A stretch of 64,000 bases of DNA, taken from NCBI RefSeq assembly GCF_009707485.1, contig NZ_CP046121.1:3100001-3164000 (forward strand), in the 5' to 3' direction. Every line of letters begins with the position of its first letter. The first letter of the stretch is position 1. The stretch comes from Nostocoides sp. HKS02. GTDB lineage: Bacteria; Actinomycetota; Actinomycetes; Actinomycetales; Dermatophilaceae. Below the pieces are notes generated by a model. The model was not told the DNA's origin and did not search any database. It saw nothing but the letters and a program-made list of their open reading frames with translations. Position numbers and translations under genes: made by a program. Positions 8,107 through 17,195 of the stretch are shown here, piece by piece.

Positions 8107-9258
8107 TCATATGTAATCCAGCATTCCGGGCGCGTTGCGATGCCACCCTTGGTCGCAAAGCTGCACGTCTGGCGTCGCTCCGTAACCGTCCGTCCATTCG
8201 ACTACGCATCCAGGTGGCGGCACGTACTCACCTTGCGGCGACCATTGGGAACAGCGCAGACGTGCCTGGGCACGGCGAGGGAGCGTCTTGCCGACCGGCA
8301 GGTAGCGGAGTTGGCTCTCGCCTGCGAAGATCATCTGTTCCCGCCCCTGAATGACATGGCCCCTGAGGGCCGCTGCCATCGCCGCCGTGACCCTTCGGAA
8401 GACCGCCTTCTCGCCACGATCCTCGTTGGAGAGGACAACTACCCGGTCCGGGCTGATCGGCCAGAAGATTTGGGGGGCGGCCAGGAGGTTGGGGCGCGCG
8501 CCAGCGCGGAACGGAACAACCACTGGTACGTCCGAGGTGACGATCCGTCCCTGCGAGTCGTCCCATATCTCGAGTTGGCGGCCCGTTAGGACATCGGCGG
8601 CCTCCCACATGGCTCGGAAGAGGGTCTCAGTATGAAATCCCGCGACAAGATGGGGGTTGTTCGGGGTATCTTGCAGCCTTTGGAAGTCGTTGGGGTTTTG
8701 GGCTTCGAGCCAGGCCGCCTGCTGTTGGTGCAAGCGTCGCTGCTGGAGCGTCCGCATTCGCTGGACGGCCATGGTTACGCCGAGTGCCATGTAATCGTCA
8801 AATGACAGGTCGTCTGGATCGCTAAGTCTGAGCAGCACGCTTTGAACTCGGCGCAATTCGGAATCGACGACGCCGAACATTAATTCAACTCGGTTGTGAG
8901 GGCCGTCGGGCCCAACGACGCGGTGGAAATTCTCCTTCACGCAGACATCCGAAATACCCAATGGCTTCGCGATGCCAGTGGACGTGTTCAGCGCCCAAAT
9001 GCGCCGTTCGTCATAGGCCCATTGCCGCAGATATGTGCGTGGCACGTAATGATGGCGGCGGCTCGGCGAGTCGGCCCTCCCCGCCTCCGTCAGCAGCCGA
9101 TCAAAGTATTCCTCGGCGGCTGGGGATAGTGCTCGGCCGCCGCCGGTCATCGGAACTTGGCCCCAAGGATTCCGCACACTCTGAACGACTCGCCAACCGG
9201 CGCTATTAACGCTATGCGAATCGATGTCTCCGCCCCCGCTCCTGTTAAGTCGACTCAA
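8107..9258 (-). CDS. DUF4238 family protein, possible defence partner
   Basis: 383 residues. The N-terminal 'SRRHHYVPRTYLRQWA' (about residues 66-81) and the later 'FHTETLFRAMWEAADVL', 'TSDVPVVV' and 'PISPDRVVVL' elements are the DUF4238 signature. DUF4238 proteins are uncharacterised and often occur in accessory islands. Here the gene starts with TTG at 9258 overlapping the TGA of the Shedu-like gene, implying coupled translation. ATG at 9150 (MTGGG) is an alternative start just before the conserved core. Codon use is less GC-biased than in the surrounding chromosome. Function unknown; a toxin or effector role is inference from context. Confidence 0.7.
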   Translation of the reverse strand: MSRLNRSGGGDIDSHSVNSAGWRVVQSVRNPWGQVPMTGGGRALSPAAEEYFDRLLTEAGRADSPSRRHHYVPRTYLRQWAYDERRIWALNTSTGIAKPLGISDVCVKENFHRVVGPDGPHNRVELMFGVVDSELRRVQSVLLRLSDPDDLSFDDYMALGVTMAVQRMRTLQQRRLHQQQAAWLEAQNPNDFQRLQDTPNNPHLVAGFHTETLFRAMWEAADVLTGRQLEIWDDSQGRIVTSDVPVVVPFRAGARPNLLAAPQIFWPISPDRVVVLSNEDRGEKAVFRRVTAAMAAALRGHVIQGREQMIFAGESQLRYLPVGKTLPRRAQARLRCSQWSPQGEYVPPPGCVVEWTDGYGATPDVQLCDQGWHRNAPGMLDYI

Positions 9259-10409
9259 ACTTGCGAACGGGTCTCGGGGGTCCCTTCCCGGAGATCATTC
9301 TCATGACCGAAACCTCCAGTCAGCCAGAGCAGGATCGCTCGCGCTTGCTCCAGGAGGTCGTCGTATGTGAGAACCCGCAGTGTGCCGCCCCATGCCGCGT
9401 TCCGGCGCTCGAGGCGCTTGACGTCTGCATCACTTAGGTCGGGACGCCTTCCAATTACGACGGTACCCGTTGGCCGCAGCAACGTCGGGAGTTTCGAGGC
9501 GGCGTACTCGGAGTGACGATCGAGCCAGTCCAGCCAGTCAAGGACTTGTTGCTCAGCGTGCACCAGTTCTGCGCGCGGGTTCCCGGCCTTGGAATACAGC
9601 GAAAGACTACTTGGCTCGATTTCAATGCAGTGCACGAAGCCATTGTTGGTTACGGCCGCGTAGTCAAGTTCATACTCTCCGCCAAGGGAGTGCTTCGGAA
9701 GTATCTGGCGGTACTCAATGCCTAGAAGACTGGGCCGCTCCGTAAGTATGCGTTGAAGGGCATTCTCATCCCGGACGCCCCTATTTAACTCGACCTCTAA
9801 CGCACGGATCGCGTGCCGGAGGTTTGTGACGACTCGCTCGGCCTCGACGAGTTGGCGAAGTCGCTCCTGATAGGAATGCTCCCTCATGTAGAGATCGGCG
9901 GGTTGGAACCTGGCGTTCGCGTTGGCCATGCCAGTTGCCTCGACGCTATGTGCGGCTTTGAATCTCGGGAGCAGCGTCACCTCGTTTCCTTCCCCGTCCG
10001 GGACTTTGATGCCGTCTGTGAAAAGCGATTCGTAAAGTTCGACAAGGCGCTGGACGTTGGACTCATCCTGGGGGTAAATAGGAACATCAGCGGCAACCGC
10101 GATTGCAAGAGTTCGCTTTGCGTCTTCATCGTTAGCGAACCCGTAAACCTCAAACGACCTCCCTAACATGAGGCACCCGGTCGCCATATCAAGACTGAAG
10201 CCGATGACTTCGAAGTGAATCCCGTCGTCTTCCTCCCAGAAGATCAACTCACGAGCAGCTTGAATGATCTCATTCTGGACCCCCGAATCTGGCAGGTCAG
10301 CCTTCGCCATTGCCTCGTGCAGCGCGGCTGTCAGGGCTGGGTTGGCCTTCGGATTGCTCAACACGGGCCTGATCTGGGTCGCTTCTGGCCATCTCTCGGT
10401 TCGTCCCAT
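9255..10409 (-). CDS. Shedu-like (DUF4263) PD-(D/E)xK nuclease-family protein
   Basis: The C-terminal half (from about residue 220, counted from ATG 10409) fits the Shedu SduA/DUF4263 nuclease: 'NALQRILTERPSLLG', then 'EYELDYAAV', then 'HCIEIEPSS', then an A-x-x-Q helix ('AEQQVLDWLDWL'), 'GTVVIGRR' and 'LRVLTYDDLL'. Shedu is a known single-gene anti-phage system. The expected E-x-K triplet reads E-I-E here (E263, E265; the Asp is D249), so the catalytic lysine is replaced. The N-terminal 210 residues are unfamiliar and may sense or regulate. TTG at 10439 is a possible longer start. It is transcribed ahead of, and overlaps, the DUF4238 gene. Confidence 0.72.
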   Translation of the reverse strand: MGRTERWPEATQIRPVLSNPKANPALTAALHEAMAKADLPDSGVQNEIIQAARELIFWEEDDGIHFEVIGFSLDMATGCLMLGRSFEVYGFANDEDAKRTLAIAVAADVPIYPQDESNVQRLVELYESLFTDGIKVPDGEGNEVTLLPRFKAAHSVEATGMANANARFQPADLYMREHSYQERLRQLVEAERVVTNLRHAIRALEVELNRGVRDENALQRILTERPSLLGIEYRQILPKHSLGGEYELDYAAVTNNGFVHCIEIEPSSLSLYSKAGNPRAELVHAEQQVLDWLDWLDRHSEYAASKLPTLLRPTGTVVIGRRPDLSDADVKRLERRNAAWGGTLRVLTYDDLLEQARAILLWLTGGFGHENDLREGTPETRSQV

Positions 10410-10458
10410 TTGCGTACCGTAGTCAGAACCTGCTTCCAAACGCAGCGCTACTCGAAAG

Positions 10459-10929
10459 TCAGATGAGGTCGGTTGAGGTCCGCGCGCAGGCCCTCCATTG
10501 GTAGGGCACGGTCGCCCGGTCGAGCGAGTGCGGTAGGACGGCCACCGGGAGCGGTTTAGAACAGTCGACGGTCGACATCTGCACGGCCCAGATCACGTGC
10601 GCGAGCTCGGTCACGCACAGCTCGTCGGCGTTGCGGTTGTACCGCGGGAAGTGCACCCGCACGGTCTCCAGCCACGGCGGCGCGCCCTGAGGGACGCGCT
10701 TCTGGTGGACCTTCTCGCCGGCCACGCCCTCGGGGAACCGGTGCAGCATGCACGGCCGCTCCCGCAGCGCGTTGACGATCCCGTCCCCCACGGAGAGGTA
10801 GTAGTTGACCAGGTCGAGCTTGGTCTCACCCCGGGCCGGGAAGTAGACGCGGTCGGGGTTGCTGATCCGCACGTCCCGGTCGCCGACCTCGACTTCCACC
10901 GCTGGAGAACTCGCCTTGGGCCCCGGCAT
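10459..10929 (-). pseudogene. truncated LigD polymerase-domain copy (ligD')
   Basis: Homology to LigD PolDom runs from the ATG at 10929 (MPGPKASSP) to 'WAVQMSTVD' near 10565, then stops abruptly. About 35 unrelated residues follow (CSKPLPVAVLP...). Codon use in the homologous part is host-like and high GC, unlike the matching part of the intact gene. It lacks the catalytic Asp motif, so it cannot be an active polymerase. It is best explained as the resident gene's 5' end left behind when the island integrated. Confidence 0.82.
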
Positions 10930-11018
10930 GTGCCCAACATAGCCCGCCTGCCTTACCATTTCCCCGCCGCCTGGTCAGCAGGCCAGTCCCAGGCGTCGTC
11001 GTGAGGAGGATCAACCGC

Positions 11019-13064
11019 GTGGTGTCTCGCACCCGTTCAGTCAGTGGCGGCGATCGAGGCTTCCTCCCCGAGATCCAGGCGCTGCGCGCCCTCGCGGTCG
11101 GGCTCGTCGTGCTCTTCCACCTGTGGCCGCACCGCGTCGGCGGCGGCTACGTCGGGGTCGACGCGTTCTTCGTCATCTCTGGCTACCTCATCACCAGCCA
11201 CCTGCTGCGCGAGGTCGACGCCACCGGCCGGCTCGGGCTCGCGGCGTTCTACGCACGCCGCGCCCGCCGACTGCTCCCCGCCAGCTTCACGGTGTTGGCG
11301 GTGTCCCTCGTGGCGGCTGCCGTGCTGCTCCCCGTCGAGCTGGCCGACGCGAACGCCAAGGAGATCCTGGCCTCGGCCTTCTACGTCCAGAACCTCTACC
11401 TGGCCACCAAGGCCGTGACCTACTCCGCATCCAACGACGTCGCATCGACGGTGCAGCACTTCTGGTCGCTGTCGGCGGAGGAGCAGTTCTACCTCGTCTG
11501 GCCCGGTCTGATCATCGGGTCCGTGGTGGCCGCCCGACGCTGGCTGCGGCGCCGAACGACGACGACCATCGGCGTGACCCTGGTCGTGCTCACCGTGGCC
11601 TCGTTTGGCTGCTCCGTGTGGGCGACGGCCACCCACCCCGCCGCGGCATACTTCATCACCCCTACCCGGGCTTGGGAGTTCGGCATGGGGGCGCTCGTCG
11701 TCCTGGGCATGCGCCGATGGGTCCCCACCGGCCCGCTGCCGCTCGTGCTCCGGTGGGCCGGGCTGGCCGCCGTGGTCTACGCCGGCGTCACCTTCACCGA
11801 GGCGACCCCCTTCCCCGGGTATGCCGCGGCGCTGCCGTGCCTCGGAACCGCCGCGGTGATCCTCGCCGGTGACACCGGGCGCCGAGACCCCCTGACGGGG
11901 CTGTTCCGCTGGCGTCCGATCCAGTGGCTGGGCGACGTGTCCTACTCGGTCTACCTGTGGCACTGGCCGCTCATCGTGTTCGCCCCCTACCTGCTCGGAC
12001 ACACCACGACGTGGCGCAGCAAGCTGGCCATCGTCGCAATCACCCTCGTCCTCGCGCACCTCAGCAAGCGGTACGTCGAGGACGCGACCCGGTTCGCGCC
12101 GGCCCTGGTCCGCAGCCCGCGGCTGGCGCTGTCAGCCGCCGTTGTGGGCATGCTCGTGCTGGCGGCCGGCTCTGGCGGTGCCATCGCCCTGGTCCAGCAC
12201 CAGGAGAACCAGCTGGCCGCGCTGACGCAGGGCAGGGTGGCGCCCTGCGTCGGCGCTGCGGCCCGCGCCGACGGCGCACAGTGCCCCGCCGCGCTCACCG
12301 CACCCGCGCTCACCCCGGTGGTGAAGACCGATGCCCCGTGGGCGCCCATGGCCGGTTGCCGACCTCTGCCTGGGCTCCCGGCGGCCCTGCGCTGCTACTG
12401 GGGCAAGGGCACGCCAGCCAAGACCGTCGCCCTGGTCGGCGACTCCCATGCCGAGCACTGGCGGCACGCCCTCGAGGTGGTGGCGAAGCAGCGCAACTGG
12501 GCATTCGTCGAGATGTATGCCGGCGGCTGCCCGGCGATCAACGCCGACATCGTGAAGTTCGAGGGGCACCCGCGAGAGGAGCCTGGCGGCTGCCGCGTCT
12601 GGACCCAAGGCGTGACCACCCGTCTGGCGCAGCTACGGCCCGCCATGGTTCTCACGACGGCCTTCGTCCGGGCGAGCGTGTTCGCGCCCGTCGGGTCTGG
12701 CCCTCAGGGCTTCGTCGACGTGTGGCGGCAGTGGCAGCGGTTCACCAAGGTCGTCGCAGTGAGCGACATCCCCACCACGGGGGGCAAGCACGGGCCGCAG
12801 TGCCTGTCGATCCACCCCGACAACCCGATCGCCTGCTCGACCCCGCGCAGGGTGGCGGTGGTCGACGACGACCTGCACAAGGCCGTGCGACTGGCTGCGG
12901 ACTCGGGCCGACCCGTCGAGCTCATCGACCTCACCCGGTACTTCTGCGACCGGTCGACCTGCTACGCCGTCGTGGGCGGCGTCCCGGTGTACTACGACTT
13001 CGACCACATGACGAACCAGTTCGCCGTGTCCTTGGCCCCGTACCTCATGGCCGGGCTCGGCTGA
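11019..13064 (+). CDS. membrane acyltransferase (AT3 family) with C-terminal SGNH domain
   Basis: A 681-residue, two-part enzyme of the OafB/OatA-like type that transfers acyl groups to cell-surface glycans. The N-terminal acyltransferase-3 domain (about residues 10-350) has ten or so membrane helices, with 'LRALAVGLVVLFHLWP' (catalytic His region) and 'FFVISGYLI'. The C-terminal extracytoplasmic SGNH domain (about 440-680) has 'LVGDSHAEHW' and a terminal 'DHMTNQFA' Asp-x-His-like block, plus several cysteines. GTG at 11019 is preferred because GAGGAGGA lies 9 nt upstream. The target glycan is unknown. Confidence 0.85.
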   Translation: MVSRTRSVSGGDRGFLPEIQALRALAVGLVVLFHLWPHRVGGGYVGVDAFFVISGYLITSHLLREVDATGRLGLAAFYARRARRLLPASFTVLAVSLVAAAVLLPVELADANAKEILASAFYVQNLYLATKAVTYSASNDVASTVQHFWSLSAEEQFYLVWPGLIIGSVVAARRWLRRRTTTTIGVTLVVLTVASFGCSVWATATHPAAAYFITPTRAWEFGMGALVVLGMRRWVPTGPLPLVLRWAGLAAVVYAGVTFTEATPFPGYAAALPCLGTAAVILAGDTGRRDPLTGLFRWRPIQWLGDVSYSVYLWHWPLIVFAPYLLGHTTTWRSKLAIVAITLVLAHLSKRYVEDATRFAPALVRSPRLALSAAVVGMLVLAAGSGGAIALVQHQENQLAALTQGRVAPCVGAAARADGAQCPAALTAPALTPVVKTDAPWAPMAGCRPLPGLPAALRCYWGKGTPAKTVALVGDSHAEHWRHALEVVAKQRNWAFVEMYAGGCPAINADIVKFEGHPREEPGGCRVWTQGVTTRLAQLRPAMVLTTAFVRASVFAPVGSGPQGFVDVWRQWQRFTKVVAVSDIPTTGGKHGPQCLSIHPDNPIACSTPRRVAVVDDDLHKAVRLAADSGRPVELIDLTRYFCDRSTCYAVVGGVPVYYDFDHMTNQFAVSLAPYLMAGLG

Positions 13065-13106
13065 GCCGGGACGACCTACCCCATCGCGGTCAGGTCGGGC
13101 CGCAAC

Positions 13107-13112
13107 TATGCT
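13107..13112 (+). promoter_or_regulatory. -10 box of gabT, leaderless start
   Basis: TATGCT lies 6 nt before the gabT ATG at 13119, and no ribosome binding site is present, which suggests a leaderless mRNA. Confidence 0.45.
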
Positions 13113-13118
13113 CGCCCT

Positions 13119-14450
13119 ATGCTCGAGCAGAAGCGCGTCCTGGCCACCAGCATCCCCGGCCCGAAGTCCGAGGCCCTCCAGCGGCGCAAGCTGGCCTCGG
13201 TCTCTGCGGGCGTGGGCACCGGGCTCCCGGTCTACATCGAGCAGGCCGCCGGGGGCATCCTGCGCGACGTCGACGGCAACCAGCTGATCGACTTCGGCTC
13301 GGGCATCGCCGTCACCACGGTCGGCAACGGCAACCAGCGGGTCATCGACGCCGTCACTGCCCAGATCAACGACTTCACCCACACCTGCTTCATGGTGACG
13401 CCCTACGAGGAGTACCTCGAGGTCGCGGAGGCTCTCGCCGAGGTCACCCCCGGCGAGCACGAGAAGCGCTCGGCACTGTTCAACTCCGGCTCGGAGGCGG
13501 TGGAGAACGCCGTCAAGGTCGCCCGCCACTTCACCGGGCGCCAGGCCGTCGTCGCCTTCGACCACGCCTACCACGGGCGCACCAACCTGACGATGGCCCT
13601 GACCGCGAAGAACATGCCCTACAAGCACCGCTTCGGCCCCTTCGCCAGCGAGATCTACCGCGCGCAGATGGCCTACCCGTACCGCTGGCCCACCGGTCCC
13701 GACCGCTGCGCCGACGAGGCGTTCGAGGCCTTCGTGTCCGACGTCCACGCCCAGATCGGCGAGGACAACACGGCGGCCGTGATCCTCGAGCCCATCCAGG
13801 GCGAGGGCGGGTTCATCGTGCCAGCGCCCGGCTTCACGAAGCGCGTTGCCGACTGGTGCCGCGAGCACGGCATCCTGTTCATCGCCGACGAGGTGCAGAC
13901 CGGCTTCTGTCGCACCGGTGACTGGTTCGCGTCCGAGCACGAGGGCGTCGTGCCCGACCTCATCACGACGGCCAAGGGCATTGCCGGTGGTATGCCGCTC
14001 GCAGCCCTCACCGGGCGCGCGGACGTCATGGACGCCATCCACGTCGGTGGCCTCGGGGGCACGTATGGCGGGAACCCGGTCGCCTGCGCCAGCGCCCTGG
14101 CCGCGATCGAGACGATGAAGGCCGACGACCTCGCCGGGCGGGCGCGCGCCGTGGAGGCGCTGTTCCGTCCGCGCCTCGAGGCTCTCGCCGACAAGTACGG
14201 CGTCATCGGCGACATCCGGGGCCGTGGCGCGATGCTGGCCGTCGAGCTCGTGTCGGACCTCGAGCGCAAGACTCCCGATGCCGACCTCACGGGGCGCATC
14301 AACAAGGCCTGCCATGCGCAGGGCCTGGTGACCCTGACCTGTGGCACCTTCGGCAACGTGTTCCGGTTCCTGCCGCCGCTGTCCTCCGGCGATGAGCTGC
14401 TGTCAGAGGGCCTGGACATCCTCGAGGACGCGTTCGCCCAGTCTGTGTGA
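13119..14450 (+). CDS. gabT: 4-aminobutyrate aminotransferase
   Basis: A 443-residue class III PLP-dependent aminotransferase that moves the amino group of GABA to 2-oxoglutarate, giving succinate semialdehyde and glutamate. Visible landmarks are 'FNSGSEAVENAVK', 'FDHAYHGRT', 'ILEPIQGEGG', 'FIADEVQTGF' and the PLP lysine in 'TTAKGIAGGMPL'. Length and motifs match actinobacterial GabT. Closely related omega-aminotransferases cannot be fully excluded. It is a single gene, terminated by a strong hairpin shared with the convergent glycosidase-like gene. Confidence 0.9.
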   Translation: MLEQKRVLATSIPGPKSEALQRRKLASVSAGVGTGLPVYIEQAAGGILRDVDGNQLIDFGSGIAVTTVGNGNQRVIDAVTAQINDFTHTCFMVTPYEEYLEVAEALAEVTPGEHEKRSALFNSGSEAVENAVKVARHFTGRQAVVAFDHAYHGRTNLTMALTAKNMPYKHRFGPFASEIYRAQMAYPYRWPTGPDRCADEAFEAFVSDVHAQIGEDNTAAVILEPIQGEGGFIVPAPGFTKRVADWCREHGILFIADEVQTGFCRTGDWFASEHEGVVPDLITTAKGIAGGMPLAALTGRADVMDAIHVGGLGGTYGGNPVACASALAAIETMKADDLAGRARAVEALFRPRLEALADKYGVIGDIRGRGAMLAVELVSDLERKTPDADLTGRINKACHAQGLVTLTCGTFGNVFRFLPPLSSGDELLSEGLDILEDAFAQSV

Positions 14451-14476
14451 CCTCACTGTTCGTGACCTCACTGTTC
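14447..14476 (+). repeat. 15-bp tandem duplication at the gabT stop codon
   Basis: GTGACCTCACTGTTC occurs twice back to back (14447-14461 and 14462-14476), and the first copy includes the TGA stop. It is probably a replication-slippage duplication. A second in-frame TGA does not matter for the protein. Confidence 0.8.
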
Positions 14477-14532
14477 ATCAGGTGGTTGCGTGTCGCTCAT
14501 CCGCGGCGTGGGTCAGCCCTGTTAGAACAGAG

Positions 14533-14565
14533 TTGACCCGGCCAAGTATGAGTTGGCCGGGTCAA
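14533..14565. terminator. bidirectional intrinsic terminator
   Basis: A perfect 13-bp stem: TTGACCCGGCCAA, loop GTATGAG, TTGGCCGGGTCAA. It sits between the convergent ends of gabT and the secreted glycosidase-like gene. Confidence 0.85.
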
Positions 14566-14576
14566 ATGCTTCCTGT

Positions 14577-17195
14577 CTAGGTCGTGATGGTGAGGGTGTG
14601 TGCGCCCGCGGTCGTCGCGATGGTGACCTCCGTCCCGCGGTTGGTCTGGCGCACCGTGTAGTTGTGCACCTGGCGCCCGTCGAGGACGACGGTCACCGGG
14701 CTGGTCCCGCGGGGCAACGTGTGGCCGATGACGACGGTCCGGGCGCCGACACGCTGGGTGTCGATCACCGTCTGGTAGACGTTGCCGGTGTGGGTCGCGG
14801 TGACGTCGCCCGTGCCCGCCCCGAGGCGGATCGACGTGCCCTGCACGGTGCTCTGCCCGTCGGGCACCTGGGGGACGAACGCGACGAGCTGGTTCCCGAG
14901 GTCAGGCTGCACACCGAGCCACTGGTGCACGACCGCCCAGGCAGTGCCGTAGTTGCCCCAGGCCTGCATGAACATCGAGCGACAGGTCCAGCACCGGTCG
15001 ATGTTGGCGCCTTGGTCGGGCGAGGGGAAGATCTCCGGCATCGCGCCCGGCTGCTCGTCGGGAGTGCCGTTAGTGGCGGGCTCACTGAACATCGGCTCGG
15101 CCAGCGCCTGGAGGTACCGACCCTGCTGGGTCGCCCCGAGCCGTCCGTAGTTGCCTTCGCCGATCGACTGGATCGAGGTGGTCAGGCCGAAGATGACCCT
15201 CTCACCCTTGCCTTCGGGCCCACCACCACAGGCGGTGTGGAACAGCCCGGGGTTGAATGGCGGGGTGCCGCTGTAGCACGGGTCCTCACGACCGGCGAGC
15301 GCCGCAGTGCCGTGGTCGAACGGTGCGAGACCGGGCACGCTCTGACCCGCGATCCGCAGCTCGGCCTCCATCGGCGTCTGCCCGATCCAGTGCTTCTGGA
15401 AGGACTGGACGTTGCCCGGGTCGTTCAGCGAGTCGGCATACTGCTGGGCTGCCTGGTACCACCACGTGCCGTCGAAGCGCTGGTTCAGCATGCGGGCGAG
15501 GTTGGTCGCCCACGCGTAGGTTGCGCCGTCGCGCTTGGACCGGGCCATGTCGGCGAGGTCGTAGAGCCCGCGGATGAAGTACACGGTGTTGTCGAGCTTC
15601 TCCTGGCCCATCCCGGTGCGCTCGACGTTGCCCAGCCCCTCGGGCCAACCGTCGTGGTCGGCGTCGAGCTGGTTCACGACGTAGTGCAGGTTGCGCACCG
15701 TGAAGTCGTACATCTCGTCGCGGAAGGCGTTGTCGCCGGTCCACCGCCACAACAGGGCCACGGCACTGGGGAACTTCACCGTCTCATCGGTGTTGAAGTC
15801 GTAGGTCGTCACGCCCTTGGCGTCGGTCTGTCGCGAGTCATGGCCGTACCAGATCGACCCATCCGAGACCACCTCGTGGGTGACCACGCCCGAGCGGTTG
15901 TTGAGGATGTCGGAGACGTCGCGCAAGGCCCGTAGATGGTCCTCGATGGCCGCGAACTGACCGACCGAGACAGCGGCGAATGCGGTGTACTCGGCGTCCG
16001 TGCCGAAGATCCACGGGTAGTCGGGGTAGCCGGCGCCGATCCAGCTCGCCTTGGCGACGGTGCCCAGCGCGGCGGGGAACTGCTTGCCCTGGTTGGTCCA
16101 CCGGATCTGCAGGTTGTCGGCGGTCTGGGTGAGGTCGGCGATGTTCTGCTTTCCCCAGTCGATGGCGTTCTGCACCAACGGGTTACCGGGCAGTGAGAGC
16201 TGCGTCATGGAGGCCAGCTGGGCGCGCGCCGCCTTCTTCGCAGCGAGCTGGCCGGCCGGGTCGGCGAGGGCCCTCGTGAGCTCGGTTTGGGCCTGGGCCG
16301 TGCCGGCGTCGGAGCCGGCGGCTGCCAGCCACACCGTGGTGGAGCCGTGGGCAGGCAGTGACAGGGAGTAGGTCAGCTCGCCGCCGGTGCCGCGACCGAA
16401 CGGTCCGTCGTCGCACTGTGACGGCTTGGGCTCCGCCGGCGCGCCGGGCTCGGTGCCGGTGCAGACGTGGCCCGAGCGCGGACCCCAGAACCCCTGCCCG
16501 AGCGCGTGGGAGTCAGGAGTGGCCGCCGTGCCCACGAGCGCTGCGTAGTGGTGGTCAGGAGTGCCGGGCAGGTGGCCGTCGTCGGTGAACACGAGGTTCT
16601 TGCCGTCGAAGGAGCCCGAGTCGGGCAGGTTGTCCTTGGCGTTGGGCGTCGTGGAGAAGCCCCAGGGGTACTGGCCCATGAGCTCGGAGTGCGCGTCGAC
16701 CGACAGGGACGTGGTCCGCGCCGCACCCGGGTTGGTGACCGTGATGCCGAACAGCGCCGCCCGGGTGCCGTCGGGGACGAAGTCCGTGCGCTGGACCTGC
16801 AGCCCGGACGTCGTGCTGGGCAAGTCGTAGTGGGTGTAACCCCAGCCGCTGGTGAACTTCGTGGCCGCGCCGAGCCACTGGCCGTCGACCCCGAACCAGA
16901 CGCCGTCGAGCATCTTCATCGGAGGGGTCCACACGCCGCCCATCTCGCCGGTGATGTGCCAGCCGTTGGCGTAGAAGCCCCCGTCCTCGAAACCGATGGA
17001 GTACGCCCTCGTGCCCGCGGCCACCTCGCGGCGGTCGGCGAGGCGCGTTGTCTCGGAGAGCTCGGAGGGGGTCGCTGTGGCTTGGGTCGCGGTGCCCGCT
17101 CTTGCCTGGACACCTGCACTGGCGGGCACTTGCCAAGCAGCCATGGAGGTGCCGAGGGCCACAGCCGAGATCGCGGTGATGAGTCTGCGAGACAT
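14577..17195 (-). CDS. secreted six-hairpin glycosidase-like protein
   Basis: 872 residues with a signal peptide (MSRRLITAISAVALG..., cleavage near PASAG). An N-terminal beta-sandwich (about 60-330) leads into an alpha/alpha toroid. The toroid has 'SWIGAGYPDYPWIFGTDAEY', 'NTDETVKFPSAVALLWRW', 'NQLDADHDGWPEGLGNVE', 'KLDNTVYFIRGLYDLADMA' and 'EIFPSPDQGANIDRCWTC'. This layout is that of GH15/GH63/GH92-neighbour six-hairpin glycosidases acting on glucans or related glycans. The catalytic acids are probably among the conserved Asp/Glu in 'FGTDAEY' and 'WPEGLGN'. A short beta domain ends the protein. ATG at 17195 is chosen to expose the signal peptide. Exact substrate unknown. Confidence 0.75.
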   Translation of the reverse strand: MSRRLITAISAVALGTSMAAWQVPASAGVQARAGTATQATATPSELSETTRLADRREVAAGTRAYSIGFEDGGFYANGWHITGEMGGVWTPPMKMLDGVWFGVDGQWLGAATKFTSGWGYTHYDLPSTTSGLQVQRTDFVPDGTRAALFGITVTNPGAARTTSLSVDAHSELMGQYPWGFSTTPNAKDNLPDSGSFDGKNLVFTDDGHLPGTPDHHYAALVGTAATPDSHALGQGFWGPRSGHVCTGTEPGAPAEPKPSQCDDGPFGRGTGGELTYSLSLPAHGSTTVWLAAAGSDAGTAQAQTELTRALADPAGQLAAKKAARAQLASMTQLSLPGNPLVQNAIDWGKQNIADLTQTADNLQIRWTNQGKQFPAALGTVAKASWIGAGYPDYPWIFGTDAEYTAFAAVSVGQFAAIEDHLRALRDVSDILNNRSGVVTHEVVSDGSIWYGHDSRQTDAKGVTTYDFNTDETVKFPSAVALLWRWTGDNAFRDEMYDFTVRNLHYVVNQLDADHDGWPEGLGNVERTGMGQEKLDNTVYFIRGLYDLADMARSKRDGATYAWATNLARMLNQRFDGTWWYQAAQQYADSLNDPGNVQSFQKHWIGQTPMEAELRIAGQSVPGLAPFDHGTAALAGREDPCYSGTPPFNPGLFHTACGGGPEGKGERVIFGLTTSIQSIGEGNYGRLGATQQGRYLQALAEPMFSEPATNGTPDEQPGAMPEIFPSPDQGANIDRCWTCRSMFMQAWGNYGTAWAVVHQWLGVQPDLGNQLVAFVPQVPDGQSTVQGTSIRLGAGTGDVTATHTGNVYQTVIDTQRVGARTVVIGHTLPRGTSPVTVVLDGRQVHNYTVRQTNRGTEVTIATTAGAHTLTITT

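Larger units (their letters stand above)
7034..10584. mobile_element. captured defence-like island inside ligD, bounded by duplicated ligD 5' segments
   Basis: About 3.5 kb of visibly lower-GC DNA lies between two copies of the ligD 5' segment. The full gene occupies one side (junction near CATCTGCAC at 7034-7042). A truncated ligD copy occupies the other (same CATCTGCAC at 10576-10584). This is the product expected from single-crossover integration of a circle carrying a ligD 5' fragment. One hybrid full gene and one truncated gene flank the cargo. Cargo: Lsr2-CTD-like protein, controller-type XRE protein, DUF4238 protein and Shedu-like nuclease. There is no integrase or transposase. The genome-wide octamer GTATGCCG is absent from it. 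The exact crossover point is inferred. Confidence 0.7.

Noticed and set aside
12633..14315. 560-codon minus-strand frame
   Set aside because: Antisense of gabT and the acyltransferase end; no recognisable domain.
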